The notes: generated by a model not told the origin, from the letters alone. Positions 16,885-25,130 are shown, counted from the stretch's first letter. The stretch is DNA of 64,000 bases from Streptomyces fungicidicus (GCF_003665435.1 NZ_CP023407.1:2914001-2978000); one strand, 5' to 3'. Program-made: numbers and translations.

Positions 16885-16928
16885 GCGTCGTCTTTGCCTT
16901 CACCCCGGTACGGCGCGTCTCGTCGGGG
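16885..16928 (-). ncRNA. Guanidine-III (ykkC-III) riboswitch
   Basis: Read on the minus strand the leader contains CGACGAGACGCGCCGUACC, then GGGGUGAAGGCAAAGACGAC and GC. This aligns almost base for base with the conserved core of ykkC-III RNAs as I remember it (ACGAG, GCGCCGUACC-GG, AGAC-RCGC). CCCC at 16925-16928 pairs with GGGG after GUACC (P1), and loop GCGCCGU pairs with downstream ACGACGC (six of seven), giving the expected pseudoknot. It ends 36 nt before the gdx ATG, so guanidine binding probably exposes the GGAGG site. A separate GAGA-loop hairpin lies just upstream. Confidence 0.88.
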
Positions 16929-16966
16929 CCCTCTCGGGTCCCTCCACCCTAGCCAAGAAACGGAGA

Positions 16967-16996
16967 AAGGGCTGGTGACAACGGTCACCAGCCCTT
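16967..16996 (-). terminator. Terminator after the groES-like gene
   Basis: A perfect 13-bp stem (16967-16979 with 16984-16996) and the 4-nt loop AACG, 13 bp beyond the groES-like stop and upstream of the gdx leader. The AA/TT ends give it an intrinsic-terminator look. Confidence 0.75.
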
Positions 16997-17009
16997 CCCA
17001 CCCTCGCTT

Positions 17010-17366
17010 CTACAGGTACAAACCGGTCGAATCCTCGGAACCCTCGAAACGGTCCGCGGCCACGGCGTGCAGATCGCGCTCCCGCATCAGCACGTACGCC
17101 GTGCCCCGCACCTCGACCTCCGCCCGGTCCTCCGGGTCGTACAACACCCGGTCACCCGGCTCCACGGTCCGTACGTTCTGCCCCACCGCGACGACCTCGG
17201 CCCACGCCAGCCGGCGGCCCACCGCCGCCGTCGCGGGAATCAGGATGCCGCCCCCGGAACGCCGTTCGCCCTCACTGGTGTCCTGCCGCACGAGTACGCG
17301 ATCGTGCAGCATCCGGATGGGCAGCTTGTCGTCCTGGGAACCGTGCTCGTGTCTCTTGGCGCTCAC
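17010..17366 (-). CDS. GroES-like co-chaperonin family protein
   Basis: A 118-residue protein of the Cpn10 fold: LPIRMLHDRVLVRQD at the start, then SGGGILIPATAAVGRRLAWAEVVAVG and VEPGDRVLYDPEDRAEVEVRGTAYVLMRERDLHAV. It is longer than true GroES (about 100 residues), lacks the exact mobile-loop sequence, and has no groEL neighbour. It is therefore a GroES paralogue whose partner is uncertain. It is monocistronic, ending in a strong hairpin. Confidence 0.85.
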   Translation of the reverse strand: MSAKRHEHGSQDDKLPIRMLHDRVLVRQDTSEGERRSGGGILIPATAAVGRRLAWAEVVAVGQNVRTVEPGDRVLYDPEDRAEVEVRGTAYVLMRERDLHAVAADRFEGSEDSTGLYL

Positions 17367-17420
17367 GTCCTGAAACCTACCCGCAATCGCCGCACACGTG
17401 GACGGGCGGGGTACGCGGGA

Positions 17421-17750
17421 TCAACGCCTGCGCCGCCGGGCCCCCAGGGCCAGCAGCCCCACGACCCCGACCGCCAGCACCGCCACCGGCACGACCCGCT
17501 CCAGGCGGGGCGAGCCCTCCGCGTTCACGAACCGGCCCTTGACGTCGCTCACCACCCCGTTGACCCGGACGTACGCCCGCCCCAGCGTGTGGTCGACGTG
17601 CGACACGACCCTGGCCCTGGCATCCCCCACGATCGTCTTCGGGTGCACCCGCACACCGATCTCGTCCAGGGTCTCGGCCAGCACCGCACGGCGGCGACTG
17701 ATGTCCGCCTCGATCTGCGCAGGTGTTCTGGTGTCCGCCGTGTCCGCCAC
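17421..17750 (-). CDS. DUF3618-domain membrane-anchored protein
   Basis: A 109-residue protein. The GTG at 17750 follows GGAGG with 7-base spacing. RTPAQIEADISRRRAVLAETLDEIGVRVHPKTIVGDARARV is the DUF3618 signature. A single C-terminal helix (VVPVAVLAVGVVGLLALGA) ends in RRRRR, so the protein is probably tail-anchored with the domain in the cytoplasm. Function is unknown. Its start is 147 bp from the divergent bcp start. Confidence 0.83.
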   Translation of the reverse strand: MADTADTRTPAQIEADISRRRAVLAETLDEIGVRVHPKTIVGDARARVVSHVDHTLGRAYVRVNGVVSDVKGRFVNAEGSPRLERVVPVAVLAVGVVGLLALGARRRRR

Positions 17751-17897
17751 CGTGCTGCCTCCGAAATCCACTGATACCTGTGTACCTGTGCCGGACAGTC
17801 TGTCAGCTCCACGCCGCCACGCACTGTCAGGACCCCCGGTTACCCTCGATCCCGGCACCCGATCCACGCAGTGCGTACGTACGAGGAGACCAGACCG

Positions 17898-18365
17898 ATG
17901 AGCGAACGCCTCCAGCCCGGGGACGAGGCCCCCGCCTTCACCCTGCCCGACGCCGACGGCAACGAGGTGTCCCTGGCCGACCACAAGGGCCGCAAGGTCA
18001 TCGTCTACTTCTACCCGGCCGCCCTCACCCCCGGCTGCACCAAGCAGGCCTGCGACTTCACGGACAACCTGGAGCTGCTGGCCGGCGCCGGGTACGACGT
18101 CATCGGCATCTCGCCGGACAAGCCGGAGAAGCTCGCCAAGTTCCGCGAGCAGGAGTCCCTGAAGGTCACCCTCCTCGCCGACCCGGACAAGCAGGTCCTC
18201 GACGCCTACGGCGCCTTCGGCGAGAAGAAGAACTACGGCAAGACCTACATGGGCGTCATCCGCTCCACGATCGTCGTCGACGAACAGGGCAAGGTGGAAC
18301 ACGCCCTCTACAACGTCCGCGCGACGGGCCACGTGGCCAAGATCATCAAGGATCTGGGCATCTGA
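17898..18365 (+). CDS. bcp: Thioredoxin-dependent peroxiredoxin (Bcp/PrxQ)
   Basis: A 155-residue atypical 2-Cys peroxiredoxin. The peroxidatic Cys47 lies in AALTPGCTKQACDF with the resolving Cys52 five residues later, the PrxQ pattern. FYPA before it and GVIRSTIVVDEQGKV later complete the thioredoxin fold. It reduces hydrogen peroxide and organic hydroperoxides in the cytoplasm at the expense of thioredoxin. ATG start 14 bases after ACGAGGAGA. It is a single gene followed by a strong terminator. Confidence 0.93.
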   Translation: MSERLQPGDEAPAFTLPDADGNEVSLADHKGRKVIVYFYPAALTPGCTKQACDFTDNLELLAGAGYDVIGISPDKPEKLAKFREQESLKVTLLADPDKQVLDAYGAFGEKKNYGKTYMGVIRSTIVVDEQGKVEHALYNVRATGHVAKIIKDLGI

Positions 18366-18383
18366 GCCCGCCGCACCTACGGG

Positions 18384-18415
18384 ACGGCCCGCACCGGGAC
18401 CCCGGTACGGGCCGT
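18384..18415 (+). terminator. Rho-independent-type terminator after bcp
   Basis: The stem ACGGCCCG/CGGGCCGT is continued by ACCGGG/CCCGGT after one C/A mismatch, and TCCGCTTTTC follows on the + strand. It lies 18 bp beyond the bcp stop. Confidence 0.75.
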
Positions 18416-18501
18416 TCCGCTTTTCGTACGTGCCTGTCCGATATCCGGTTCGTTACTCCGTACGAGGCCACGAACGGGTGGCCGGGAGACGGAGGGGTTC
18501 G

Positions 18502-19125
18502 ATGGGAGCCAGTGCGTACAGCAGGGAGCGGCTGGTAGAGGCGGCTCGGGGGGCGCGGACGTTGACGGAGGCGTTGGGGCGGTTGGGGGTGGATCCGAGG
18601 AGTTCGACGCGGCACTACATCAGGGAGCGGATGAAGAAGCTAGGCGTCGACACGTCCCACTTCGAGCGCGACGGCCTGAAGTGGACGAGAGCGATACTCC
18701 AAGCCGCGGTGTCGGCCTCGACGAACATGTGCGAGGTACTGCGTCACCTCGGACTCGACGTGGTCGGTGGGCATCACACGCACATCAGTCGAAGGATCAA
18801 GGCCCATGGCATCGACACGTCACACTTCCAAACGCAGAGCCAGCGCCGTAGGTCACAAGGGCTGCTCATCGAGCAAGCACCCGCCGCCGCCCGACGCATT
18901 CCAAACGATCGCCTCAAGCGAGCCATGCTCAAGCACGGAGTGCATGAGCACTGCGCTCTGTGCGGCATTGAGGCGGTCTGGCTGGGAGAGCCACTGCCGC
19001 TTGAGGTCGACCACATCGATGGCAACTGGCGGGACAATCGAATTCAGAACCTGCGACTGCTCTGCCCCAACTGCCATTCCACGACGGACAGCTACCGTGG
19101 TCGGGGCAAGGCGCGTGTCTCGTGA
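18502..19125 (+). CDS. HNH nuclease-domain protein, paralogue 1
   Basis: A 207-residue protein from an ATG behind GGAGGGG. Two N-terminal repeats of about 50 residues each end in DTSHF (YSRERLVEAARGARTLTEALGRLGVD... and WTRAILQAAVSASTNMCEVLRHLGLD...) and look like HTH modules. The C-terminus is a zinc-type HNH domain: CALCG, LEVDHIDGNWRDNRIQNLRLLCPNCH. It should cut DNA or RNA, target unknown. Its coding is less GC-biased than its neighbours, and its stop overlaps the start of a paralogue of identical architecture. The pair sits beside tRNA-Leu, suggesting horizontal acquisition and tandem duplication. Confidence 0.83.
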   Translation: MGASAYSRERLVEAARGARTLTEALGRLGVDPRSSTRHYIRERMKKLGVDTSHFERDGLKWTRAILQAAVSASTNMCEVLRHLGLDVVGGHHTHISRRIKAHGIDTSHFQTQSQRRRSQGLLIEQAPAAARRIPNDRLKRAMLKHGVHEHCALCGIEAVWLGEPLPLEVDHIDGNWRDNRIQNLRLLCPNCHSTTDSYRGRGKARVS

Positions 19126-19787
19126 CTAGCGGTACGCGGTACACCCGCGAGCGACTGACAGAAGCAGCCGAGAAGTGTGCCGACATCAAGGAGGTCATCG
19201 CCTTTTTCGGCACCCAGCCTTACCCGCACCTCGATCGCTACCTCGCAAAGCGCTTCGCTCACTACGGGATCGACATCTCGCACTTCGGCCTTCGTAGCAG
19301 GCTGCCGCGCCCTACGTCTGAGGAACTGCACACGGCGGTCGCCAACTCGGTGTCGATAGCGGGGACACTCCGCCACCTGGGCCGACCGGACAACGGTGGC
19401 CAGCGTGCCATGTTGCGACGGTGGATCACCGAGGAGCGTCTCTCGACCACACACTTCCTGGGCCAGGCTCATCAGCGAGGAAAGCCAAGCCCAAACCCGC
19501 CCAAGTGTGCTGGTGACATCCTCGTTCAGCACACTGGCACGCAACGGACCAGGACTCTTCTGCTGCGTCGCGCACTCCGCGAGGTCGGCGTGCCTGAACG
19601 GTGCACCATGTGCGGCACCGCCCCGGAGTGGCTCGGCAAGCCTATGACGTTGGAGGTCGATCACATCAACGGGAACTGGAGTGACGACCGTCGCGAGAAT
19701 TTGCGACTGCTGTGTCCCAACTGCCATGCGATTACCAGCACCTGGTGCAGAGGAGGTCGGCCTAGGCAAGCAGCCCGAGACCGGTAG
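19122..19787 (+). CDS. HNH nuclease-domain protein, paralogue 2
   Basis: A 221-residue protein whose GTG start overlaps the upstream TGA (GTGA), so translation is coupled. The architecture is the same as paralogue 1: two modules ending in DISHF and STTHF (YTRERLTEAAEKCADIKEVIAFFG..., PTSEELHTAVANSVSIAGTLRHLG...), then a zinc HNH domain (CTMCGTAPEWLG, LEVDHINGNWSDDRRENLRLLCPNCH). The catalytic DH and the CxxC pairs are intact in both copies, so both may be active. It ends 12 bp before the tRNA-Leu gene. Possible roles are defence, a selfish element or RNA cleavage; none can be chosen from sequence. Confidence 0.83.
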   Translation: MTSGTRYTRERLTEAAEKCADIKEVIAFFGTQPYPHLDRYLAKRFAHYGIDISHFGLRSRLPRPTSEELHTAVANSVSIAGTLRHLGRPDNGGQRAMLRRWITEERLSTTHFLGQAHQRGKPSPNPPKCAGDILVQHTGTQRTRTLLLRRALREVGVPERCTMCGTAPEWLGKPMTLEVDHINGNWSDDRRENLRLLCPNCHAITSTWCRGGRPRQAARDR

Positions 19788-19799
19788 CATGGCGACAAC

Positions 19800-19884
19800 G
19801 CGGCCGTGGCGAAATAGGCAGTACGCGCGGGCCTTAGAAGCCCGTGGGCGAAAGCCCGTGTGGGTTCGAATCCCACCGGCCGCA
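19800..19884 (+). tRNA. tRNA-Leu (anticodon UAG)
   Basis: An 85-nt type II tRNA: acceptor GCGGCCG/CGGCCGC, anticodon stem CGGGC/GCCCG with 7-nt loop CTTAGAA (anticodon TAG), a long variable arm (TGGGCGAAAGCCCG) and T arm GTGGG-TTCGAAT-CCCAC. Discriminator A; CCA is not encoded. It reads CUA leucine codons, which are rare in this GC content. Two HNH genes lie immediately upstream. Confidence 0.95.
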
Positions 19885-19885
19885 C

Positions 19886-19918
19886 CGCCCCCCACCTTTG
19901 AAGCAAAGGTGGGGGGCG
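19886..19918 (+). terminator. Terminator after tRNA-Leu
   Basis: A perfect 15-bp stem (19886-19900 with 19904-19918), loop AAG, followed by TCTT. It begins one base after the tRNA and could also end the minus-strand rdgB transcript, whose stop is at 19929. Confidence 0.85.
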
Positions 19919-19928
19919 TCTTCATAAG

Positions 19929-20531
19929 TCAGCCCAGCAGTTCCCGGACCGCCGGGACCAGCGCCCTGAACGCCTTGCCTCGGTGGCTGATGGCGTTCTT
20001 CTCGGCCGGGGTCAGTTCCGCGCAGGTGCGGGTTTCGCCCTCGGGCTGGAGGATCGGGTCGTAGCCGAAGCCGCCGGTGCCGGCGGGGGTGTGGCGGAGG
20101 GTGCCCATCAGGTCGCCCTCGACCACTCGCTCCGTGCCGTCGGGCAGGGCCAGGGCCGCCGCGCAGGCGAAGTGGGCGCCCCTGTGCTCGTCGGCGATGT
20201 CCGAGAGCTGGGCCAGGAGCAGGTCCAGGTTGGCCTTGTCGTCGCCGTGGGTGCCCGCCCAGCGGGCGGAGAAGATGCCGGGGGCGCCGTTCAGGACGTC
20301 CACGCAGAGGCCCGAGTCGTCGGCGACTGCGGGGAGGCCGGTGGCCCGGGCGAGGGCGTGGGCCTTGAGCAGGGCGTTCTCGGCGAAGGTGACGCCGGTT
20401 TCCTTGACGTCGGGGATGTCGGGGTGGGCGTCGGCGCCGACGAGGTCGTGGGGCAGGCCCGCGTCGGCGAGGATCGCGCGGAGTTCGGAGATCTTCCCGG
20501 CATTGCGGGTGGCGAGGATCAGGCGGGTCAT
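19929..20531 (-). CDS. rdgB: XTP/dITP pyrophosphatase (RdgB/HAM1)
   Basis: A 200-residue nucleotide-pool sanitiser. The N-terminal LILATRNAGKISELRAIL is the HAM1 substrate-binding start. DDSGLCVDVLNGAPGIFSARWAG, GGFGYDPIL and the C-terminal KNAISHRGKAFRAL are the diagnostic motifs. It hydrolyses dITP, ITP and XTP to monophosphates, preventing their incorporation into DNA. Length is normal. On the minus strand it follows rph and the lipoprotein gene, and rph-rdgB adjacency is a common actinobacterial arrangement. Confidence 0.95.
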   Translation of the reverse strand: MTRLILATRNAGKISELRAILADAGLPHDLVGADAHPDIPDVKETGVTFAENALLKAHALARATGLPAVADDSGLCVDVLNGAPGIFSARWAGTHGDDKANLDLLLAQLSDIADEHRGAHFACAAALALPDGTERVVEGDLMGTLRHTPAGTGGFGYDPILQPEGETRTCAELTPAEKNAISHRGKAFRALVPAVRELLG

Positions 20532-20568
20532 GGGCCCAGTATCCCTGGGCCCATGAGGCGGCCGTCCG

Positions 20569-20967
20569 CTACGGGGTGCAGACCTTGGTGAGTTCGCCGG
20601 CCGCGTCGGTGATGGGGCTGACGTCGGGGGTCGCGTCGCCGTTCTCGACGGAGGTGCGGACGTTCTGCACGGCCTTCTCGAGGTCGTCGACGGCCTTGGA
20701 GACGTCGGCGTTGTCGGTCTTGTCGCCGATCTCGCCGAGGTTCTTGTCTATCGAGTCGAGGGATTCCTCGAGCTGGGTGACGTCGTCGCCGGCGTTCTCG
20801 ACGGCCTGCTGCATGTCGGTGACGCTGTCAGCGATGGCGTCGGCGGTCTGGACGCAGTCCAGTGCCTTGTCGACGGCGGCGCAGCCGGTGGTGAGTCCGG
20901 CGGTCAGCGCGACGGCCGCCAGGGTGGCGGCGACGGCTGTGGTGCGGCGTCGGCGGCTCGCGGCCAT
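20569..20967 (-). CDS. Small secreted lipoprotein, helical
   Basis: A 132-residue protein. A signal peptide (RRRRTTAVAATLAAVALTAGLTTGCA) ends in the lipobox LTTGC, so Cys29 should be lipid-modified and the protein anchored outside the membrane. The mature part is mostly amphipathic helix (DSVTDMQQAVENAGDDVTQLEESLDSIDKNLGEIGDKTDNADVSKAVDDLEKAVQNV), with a heptad-like pattern suggesting a coiled coil. Two Cys, in LDCVQ and near the C-terminus (KVCTP), could form a disulphide. No function known. It sits between rph and rdgB. Confidence 0.8.
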   Translation of the reverse strand: MAASRRRRTTAVAATLAAVALTAGLTTGCAAVDKALDCVQTADAIADSVTDMQQAVENAGDDVTQLEESLDSIDKNLGEIGDKTDNADVSKAVDDLEKAVQNVRTSVENGDATPDVSPITDAAGELTKVCTP

Positions 20968-21109
20968 GGAACGGTCCTTCCCCTTCGTCGGGCCGGTGGG
21001 CCCTGGTCGTTGGCCGGGCGCCCGGGGATGAGCCGTGCGCCCGTACTCCTTCAGACGCGGCGGTGACCGGCACGGTTGCCCGCGCCGGCCACCTGCCTTG
21101 GTATTTCTT

Positions 21110-21847
<738 letters not shown>

Positions 21848-21875
21848 GGCGCTGAGCCTAGCCGTACATGCGGAA

Positions 21876-21905
21876 GGGGCCCCTTCCGCGTGGGGAAGGG
21901 GCCCC
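21876..21905 (-). terminator. Terminator after nagF
   Basis: A 12-bp perfect stem, GGGGCCCCTTCC with GGAAGGGGCCCC, loop GCGTGG, 17 bp beyond the nagF stop. It separates nagF from rph on the minus strand. Confidence 0.8.
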
Positions 21906-21922
21906 GATGGTGTGGCCGTGGC

Positions 21923-22156
21923 TCACATCATGTCTTCGATCTCCGCGGCGATCGGGTCGGCGTCGGTGCCGATGACGACCTGGATGGCGGTGCCCATCTT
22001 GACGACGCCATGGGCTCCGGCGGCCTTGAGCGCGGCTTCGTCGACCAGTGCGACATCGTGGACCTCGGTGCGGAGGCGGGTGATGCAGCCCTCGATCTCG
22101 TCGATGTTGTCGATGCCGCCGAGCCCGGCAACGATCTTCTCAGCCTTGGTGGCCAT
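21923..22156 (-). CDS. nagF: N-acetylglucosamine PTS EIIB component
   Basis: A 77-residue stand-alone EIIB domain of the glucose/GlcNAc PTS family. The phosphorylated residue is Cys24 in DEIEGCITRLRTEV, followed by VALVDEAALKAAGAHGVVKMGTAIQVVIG. The ATG at 22156 follows GGGAGAACG; the longer open frame lacks family sequence. EIIB passes phosphate from EIIA to incoming sugar on the EIIC permease. It is divergent from nagE1 with a DasR-type site between them, as in S. coelicolor nagF-nagE1-nagE2 (from memory). Confidence 0.93.
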   Translation of the reverse strand: MATKAEKIVAGLGGIDNIDEIEGCITRLRTEVHDVALVDEAALKAAGAHGVVKMGTAIQVVIGTDADPIAAEIEDMM

Positions 22157-22273
22157 GTTCGTTCTCCCTGATCCGAACCGCTTTGTCGCAGTAACCCACA
22201 GTTGGCCCATCTTTGCGAGCGGTCATGCCGTCCGTACCGAATGATGGCGTCACGACAGCGGAACCGTCCTCCG

Positions 22274-22289
22274 GCTGGTCTACACCACC
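22274..22289. promoter_or_regulatory. DasR-type operator (dre) between nagF and nagE1
   Basis: The core TGGTCTACACCA (22276-22287) matches the DasR responsive element, whose consensus core is TGGTCTAGACCA, with one difference. It lies 118 bp before the nagF ATG and 53 bp before the nagE1 ATG, so one GntR-type repressor site can serve both directions. DasR is released by glucosamine-6-phosphate. dasR itself is not in this window. Confidence 0.8.
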
Positions 22290-22341
22290 GGGAGGACTGC
22301 CGCCAAACCCGTCGTGACCGCTCTTCTGGGAGGGGGACCGG

Positions 22342-23649
22342 ATGAGTGCCGAGAGTTCCGCCGGCGCCGGTGATGCGGTCGGGCCGGCGCGGGAGCGCTG
22401 GAACCGTTTGTTCCAGGGTCTGCAGAAGATGGGGCGGAGTCTGCAGCTGCCGATCGCGGTGCTGCCGGCGGCGGGCATCCTGAACCGGCTGGGGCAGCCG
22501 GACGTGTTCGGGGACGAGGGTCTGGGGTGGACGGACGTCTCGAGGGTGATGGTGGGGGCGGGCGGGGCGCTGCTGGACGGTTCGCTGGGGCTGCCGCTGC
22601 TGTTCTGTGTGGGTGTGGCCATCGGGATGGCGAAGAAGGCGGACGGTTCGACGGCGCTGGCGGCGGTGGCGGGGTTCCTCGTCTACTACAACGTGCTGCG
22701 GCAGTTCCCGGAGGACTGTCCGGAGGGGTCGAAGGCGGTGCCGATGGTGGGCTGCCAGGTGGCCGACGGGACGGTGACGGCGTTCACGTTCCAGAATCCG
22801 GGGGTCTTCGGCGGCATCGTGATCGGGCTGATGGCGGCGTTCTTCTGGCAGCGGTTCCACCGTACGAAGCTGGTGGACTGGCTCGGTTTCTTCAACGGGC
22901 GGCGTCTGGTGCCGATCATCATGGCGTTCGCGGCGATCGTGTTCGCGGCGCTGTGTCTGTGGGTGTGGCCGCCGATCGGTGACGCGCTGGAGGGTTTCAG
23001 CGACTGGATGGACGGTCTGGACGCGTGGGGCGCGGGTGTGTTCGGTGTGGCGAACCGGGCGTTGCTGGTGGTGGGGCTGCACCAGTTCCTGAACGTGCCC
23101 ATCTGGTTCCAGTTCGGGAGCTTCACCAAGCCGGACGGTTCGGTGGTGCACGGTGACATCAACATGTTCCTGGCGGGCGATCCGGACGCGGGGCAGTTCA
23201 CGTCGGGGTTCTTCCCGATCATGATGTTCGCGCTGCCGGCGGCGGCGCTGGCGATGACGCACTGTGCGAGGCCGGACCGGCGCAAGGAGGTCGGGGGGCT
23301 GATGCTGTCGGTGGCGCTGACGTCGTTCGTCACGGGGATCACGGAGCCGCTGGAGTACTCGTTCCTGTTCGTGGCGCCCTTGCTGTACGTGCTGCACGCG
23401 GTGCTGACGGGGGTGTCGATGGCGGTGACGTGGGGGCTGGGGGTGCACGACGGGTTCAGCTTCTCGGCGGGGCTGATCGACTACGTCATCAACTGGAACC
23501 TGGCGACGCGGCCGTGGGCGATCGTTCCGATCGGGCTGTGCTTCGCGCTGGTCTACTACGTGGTCTTCCGGTTCGCGATCACACGGTTCGACCTGAGGAC
23601 TCCGGGGCGGGAGCCGGAGGGGGAGGTGGAGGACACCACGAAGGCGTGA
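22342..23649 (+). CDS. nagE1: N-acetylglucosamine PTS EIIC permease (first copy)
   Basis: A 435-residue integral membrane EIIC domain. It has GLQKMGRSLQLPIAVLPAAGILNRLGQ at the start, the FNGRRLVPIIMA loop, NVPIWFQFGSFTKPDGSVVHGDINMFLAGDPDAGQFTSGFFPIMMFALPAAALAM, and FVTGITEPLEYSFLFVAPLLYVLHAVLTGVSM with the substrate-binding Glu. It lacks EIIA and EIIB domains, so it depends on nagF and a shared EIIA. About ten membrane segments. It has an insertion near residue 125 (EDCPEGSKAVPMVGCQVADG) absent from the neighbouring paralogue. ATG behind GGGAGGGGG. Confidence 0.93.
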   Translation: MSAESSAGAGDAVGPARERWNRLFQGLQKMGRSLQLPIAVLPAAGILNRLGQPDVFGDEGLGWTDVSRVMVGAGGALLDGSLGLPLLFCVGVAIGMAKKADGSTALAAVAGFLVYYNVLRQFPEDCPEGSKAVPMVGCQVADGTVTAFTFQNPGVFGGIVIGLMAAFFWQRFHRTKLVDWLGFFNGRRLVPIIMAFAAIVFAALCLWVWPPIGDALEGFSDWMDGLDAWGAGVFGVANRALLVVGLHQFLNVPIWFQFGSFTKPDGSVVHGDINMFLAGDPDAGQFTSGFFPIMMFALPAAALAMTHCARPDRRKEVGGLMLSVALTSFVTGITEPLEYSFLFVAPLLYVLHAVLTGVSMAVTWGLGVHDGFSFSAGLIDYVINWNLATRPWAIVPIGLCFALVYYVVFRFAITRFDLRTPGREPEGEVEDTTKA

Positions 23650-23675
23650 CCTCTTAGGCTGGGGGCGGCTTCCCG

Positions 23676-23703
23676 AGCCCTCGGACCGTGTGGTCCGGGG
23701 GCT
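23676..23703 (+). terminator. Rho-independent terminator after nagE1
   Basis: A 12-bp stem (23676-23687 with 23692-23703, one T-G pair), loop GTGT, followed by TTT. It separates nagE1 from nagE2. Confidence 0.85.
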
Positions 23704-23813
23704 TTTCGGTGCGCCCGCGAAGGGTTGCGCGCCGTGGTCCGCGACGGGCACGGTGCGTAGCCCGCCGGTGGCGGAATCGTGGGTTCCTTACGTGGCCTTC
23801 ATCGTGCTACAAA

Positions 23814-23841
23814 AGGTCTACACCACTAGTGGTGTAGACCA
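23814..23841. promoter_or_regulatory. Back-to-back dre sites upstream of nagE2
   Basis: A perfect 26-bp palindrome (23815-23840) is built from GGTCTACACCA and its inverse TGGTGTAGACC joined through CTAG. Each half is itself a near-consensus DasR element, so two dimers could bind or compete. It ends 17 bp before the nagE2 ATG, overlapping the likely transcription start and leader. This predicts tight repression. Confidence 0.8.
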
Positions 23842-23858
23842 CCACCGATGGAGGAAGT

Positions 23859-25106
23859 ATGAGCACCGCCACCGCCTCGGCGGCCCCCGCAAAGAAGCGG
23901 GGATCAGGCCTGTTCCAGGGCCTGCAGAAGGTAGGCCGCAGTCTTCAGCTCCCGATCGCCGTGCTGCCGGCGGCGGGCATCCTGCTCCGGCTCGGCCAGG
24001 CCGACGTCCAGGAGAAGCTGAACCTGCCCGACAAGGTCACCGCGGTGTTCGCCACGGCGGGCGGCGCGATCTTCGACAACCTTCCGATGCTCTTCTGCAT
24101 CGGTGTGGCGATCGGCTTCGCCAAGAAGGCCGACGGCTCCACCGCCCTGGCCGCGCTCGTCGGCTTCCTGGTCTACAGCAACGTCCTCAAGGCGTTCCCG
24201 GTCACCGAGGCGAAGGTGCAGGACGGCGCGGACATAGCCGCGACCTACAACAACCCCGGTGTGCTCGGCGGCATCCTGATGGGTCTGCTGGCGGCCGTGC
24301 TCTGGCAGCGGTACCACCGCAAGAAGCTCGTCGACTGGCTGGGCTTCTTCAACGGCCGCCGTCTCGTCCCGATCATCATGGCCTTCGTCGGCACCGTCAT
24401 GGGTGTCTTCTTCGGCCTGGTCTGGGAGCCGATCGGTGAGGTCATCTCCGACGCCGGCGAGTGGATCACCGGTCTGGGAGCGGCGGGCGCCGGCCTGTTC
24501 GGCCTGATCAACCGCGCGCTGATCCCGATCGGCATGCACCAGTTCGTGAACACCGTCTCCTGGTTCCAGATCGGCGACTTCACCAACGCCGCGGGCGAGC
24601 TCGTGCACGGCGACCTGAACCGCTTCTTCGCCGGTGACCCCGACGCCGGTCAGTTCATGTCGGGCTTCTTCCCGATCATGATGTTCGGTCTGCCCGCCGC
24701 CGCCATCGCCATCGCGCACGCCGCCCGCCCGGAGCGCCGCAAGGCCGTGATGGGCATGATGGTCTCCCTGGCGCTGACCTCCTTCGTGACCGGTGTGACC
24801 GAGCCGATCGAGTTCTCGTTCATGTTCATCGCCCCGGTGCTGTACGCGATCCACGCGGTGCTCACCGCCCTGTCCATGGCGATCACCTGGGCGCTCGGTG
24901 TCCACGCGGGCTTCACGTTCTCCGCGGGCGCCATCGACTACGGGCTCAACTGGAGCCTGGCGACGAAGCCGTGGCTGATCATCCCGATCGGTCTGGTGTT
25001 CGCGGCGGTCTACTACGTGCTCTTCCGCTTCGCGATCACCAAGTTCAACCTGCCGACCCCGGGCCGTGAGCCCGAGGAGGAACTCGAGGACTCCACGAAG
25101 GCGTGA
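23859..25106 (+). CDS. nagE2: N-acetylglucosamine PTS EIIC permease (second copy)
   Basis: A 415-residue EIIC permease, strongly similar to the upstream copy: GLQKVGRSLQLPIAVLPAAGILLRLGQ, FNGRRLVPIIMAFVGTVMG, IGMHQFVNTVSWFQIGDFTNAAGELVHGDLNRFFAGDPDAGQF and FVTGVTEPIEFSFMFIAPVLYAIHAVLTALSM. It imports N-acetylglucosamine with phosphorylation via nagF EIIB. In S. coelicolor the gene in this position is the main GlcNAc permease. Its codons are more C-ending than nagE1 and its RBS (GGAGGAAGT) is strong, suggesting higher expression. ATG at 23859. Confidence 0.94.
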   Translation: MSTATASAAPAKKRGSGLFQGLQKVGRSLQLPIAVLPAAGILLRLGQADVQEKLNLPDKVTAVFATAGGAIFDNLPMLFCIGVAIGFAKKADGSTALAALVGFLVYSNVLKAFPVTEAKVQDGADIAATYNNPGVLGGILMGLLAAVLWQRYHRKKLVDWLGFFNGRRLVPIIMAFVGTVMGVFFGLVWEPIGEVISDAGEWITGLGAAGAGLFGLINRALIPIGMHQFVNTVSWFQIGDFTNAAGELVHGDLNRFFAGDPDAGQFMSGFFPIMMFGLPAAAIAIAHAARPERRKAVMGMMVSLALTSFVTGVTEPIEFSFMFIAPVLYAIHAVLTALSMAITWALGVHAGFTFSAGAIDYGLNWSLATKPWLIIPIGLVFAAVYYVLFRFAITKFNLPTPGREPEEELEDSTKA

Positions 25107-25130
25107 GCCGTCCTCGTACGACATGACAGC

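Noticed and set aside
16885..16960. Guanidine-I (ykkC-yxkD) riboswitch instead of guanidine-III
   Set aside because: CTAGGGT and GAGAGGG look superficially similar, but the UGGUCCGAGAG and GGGA-AAAAGCCCGGG cores are missing. The ykkC-III core fits far better.
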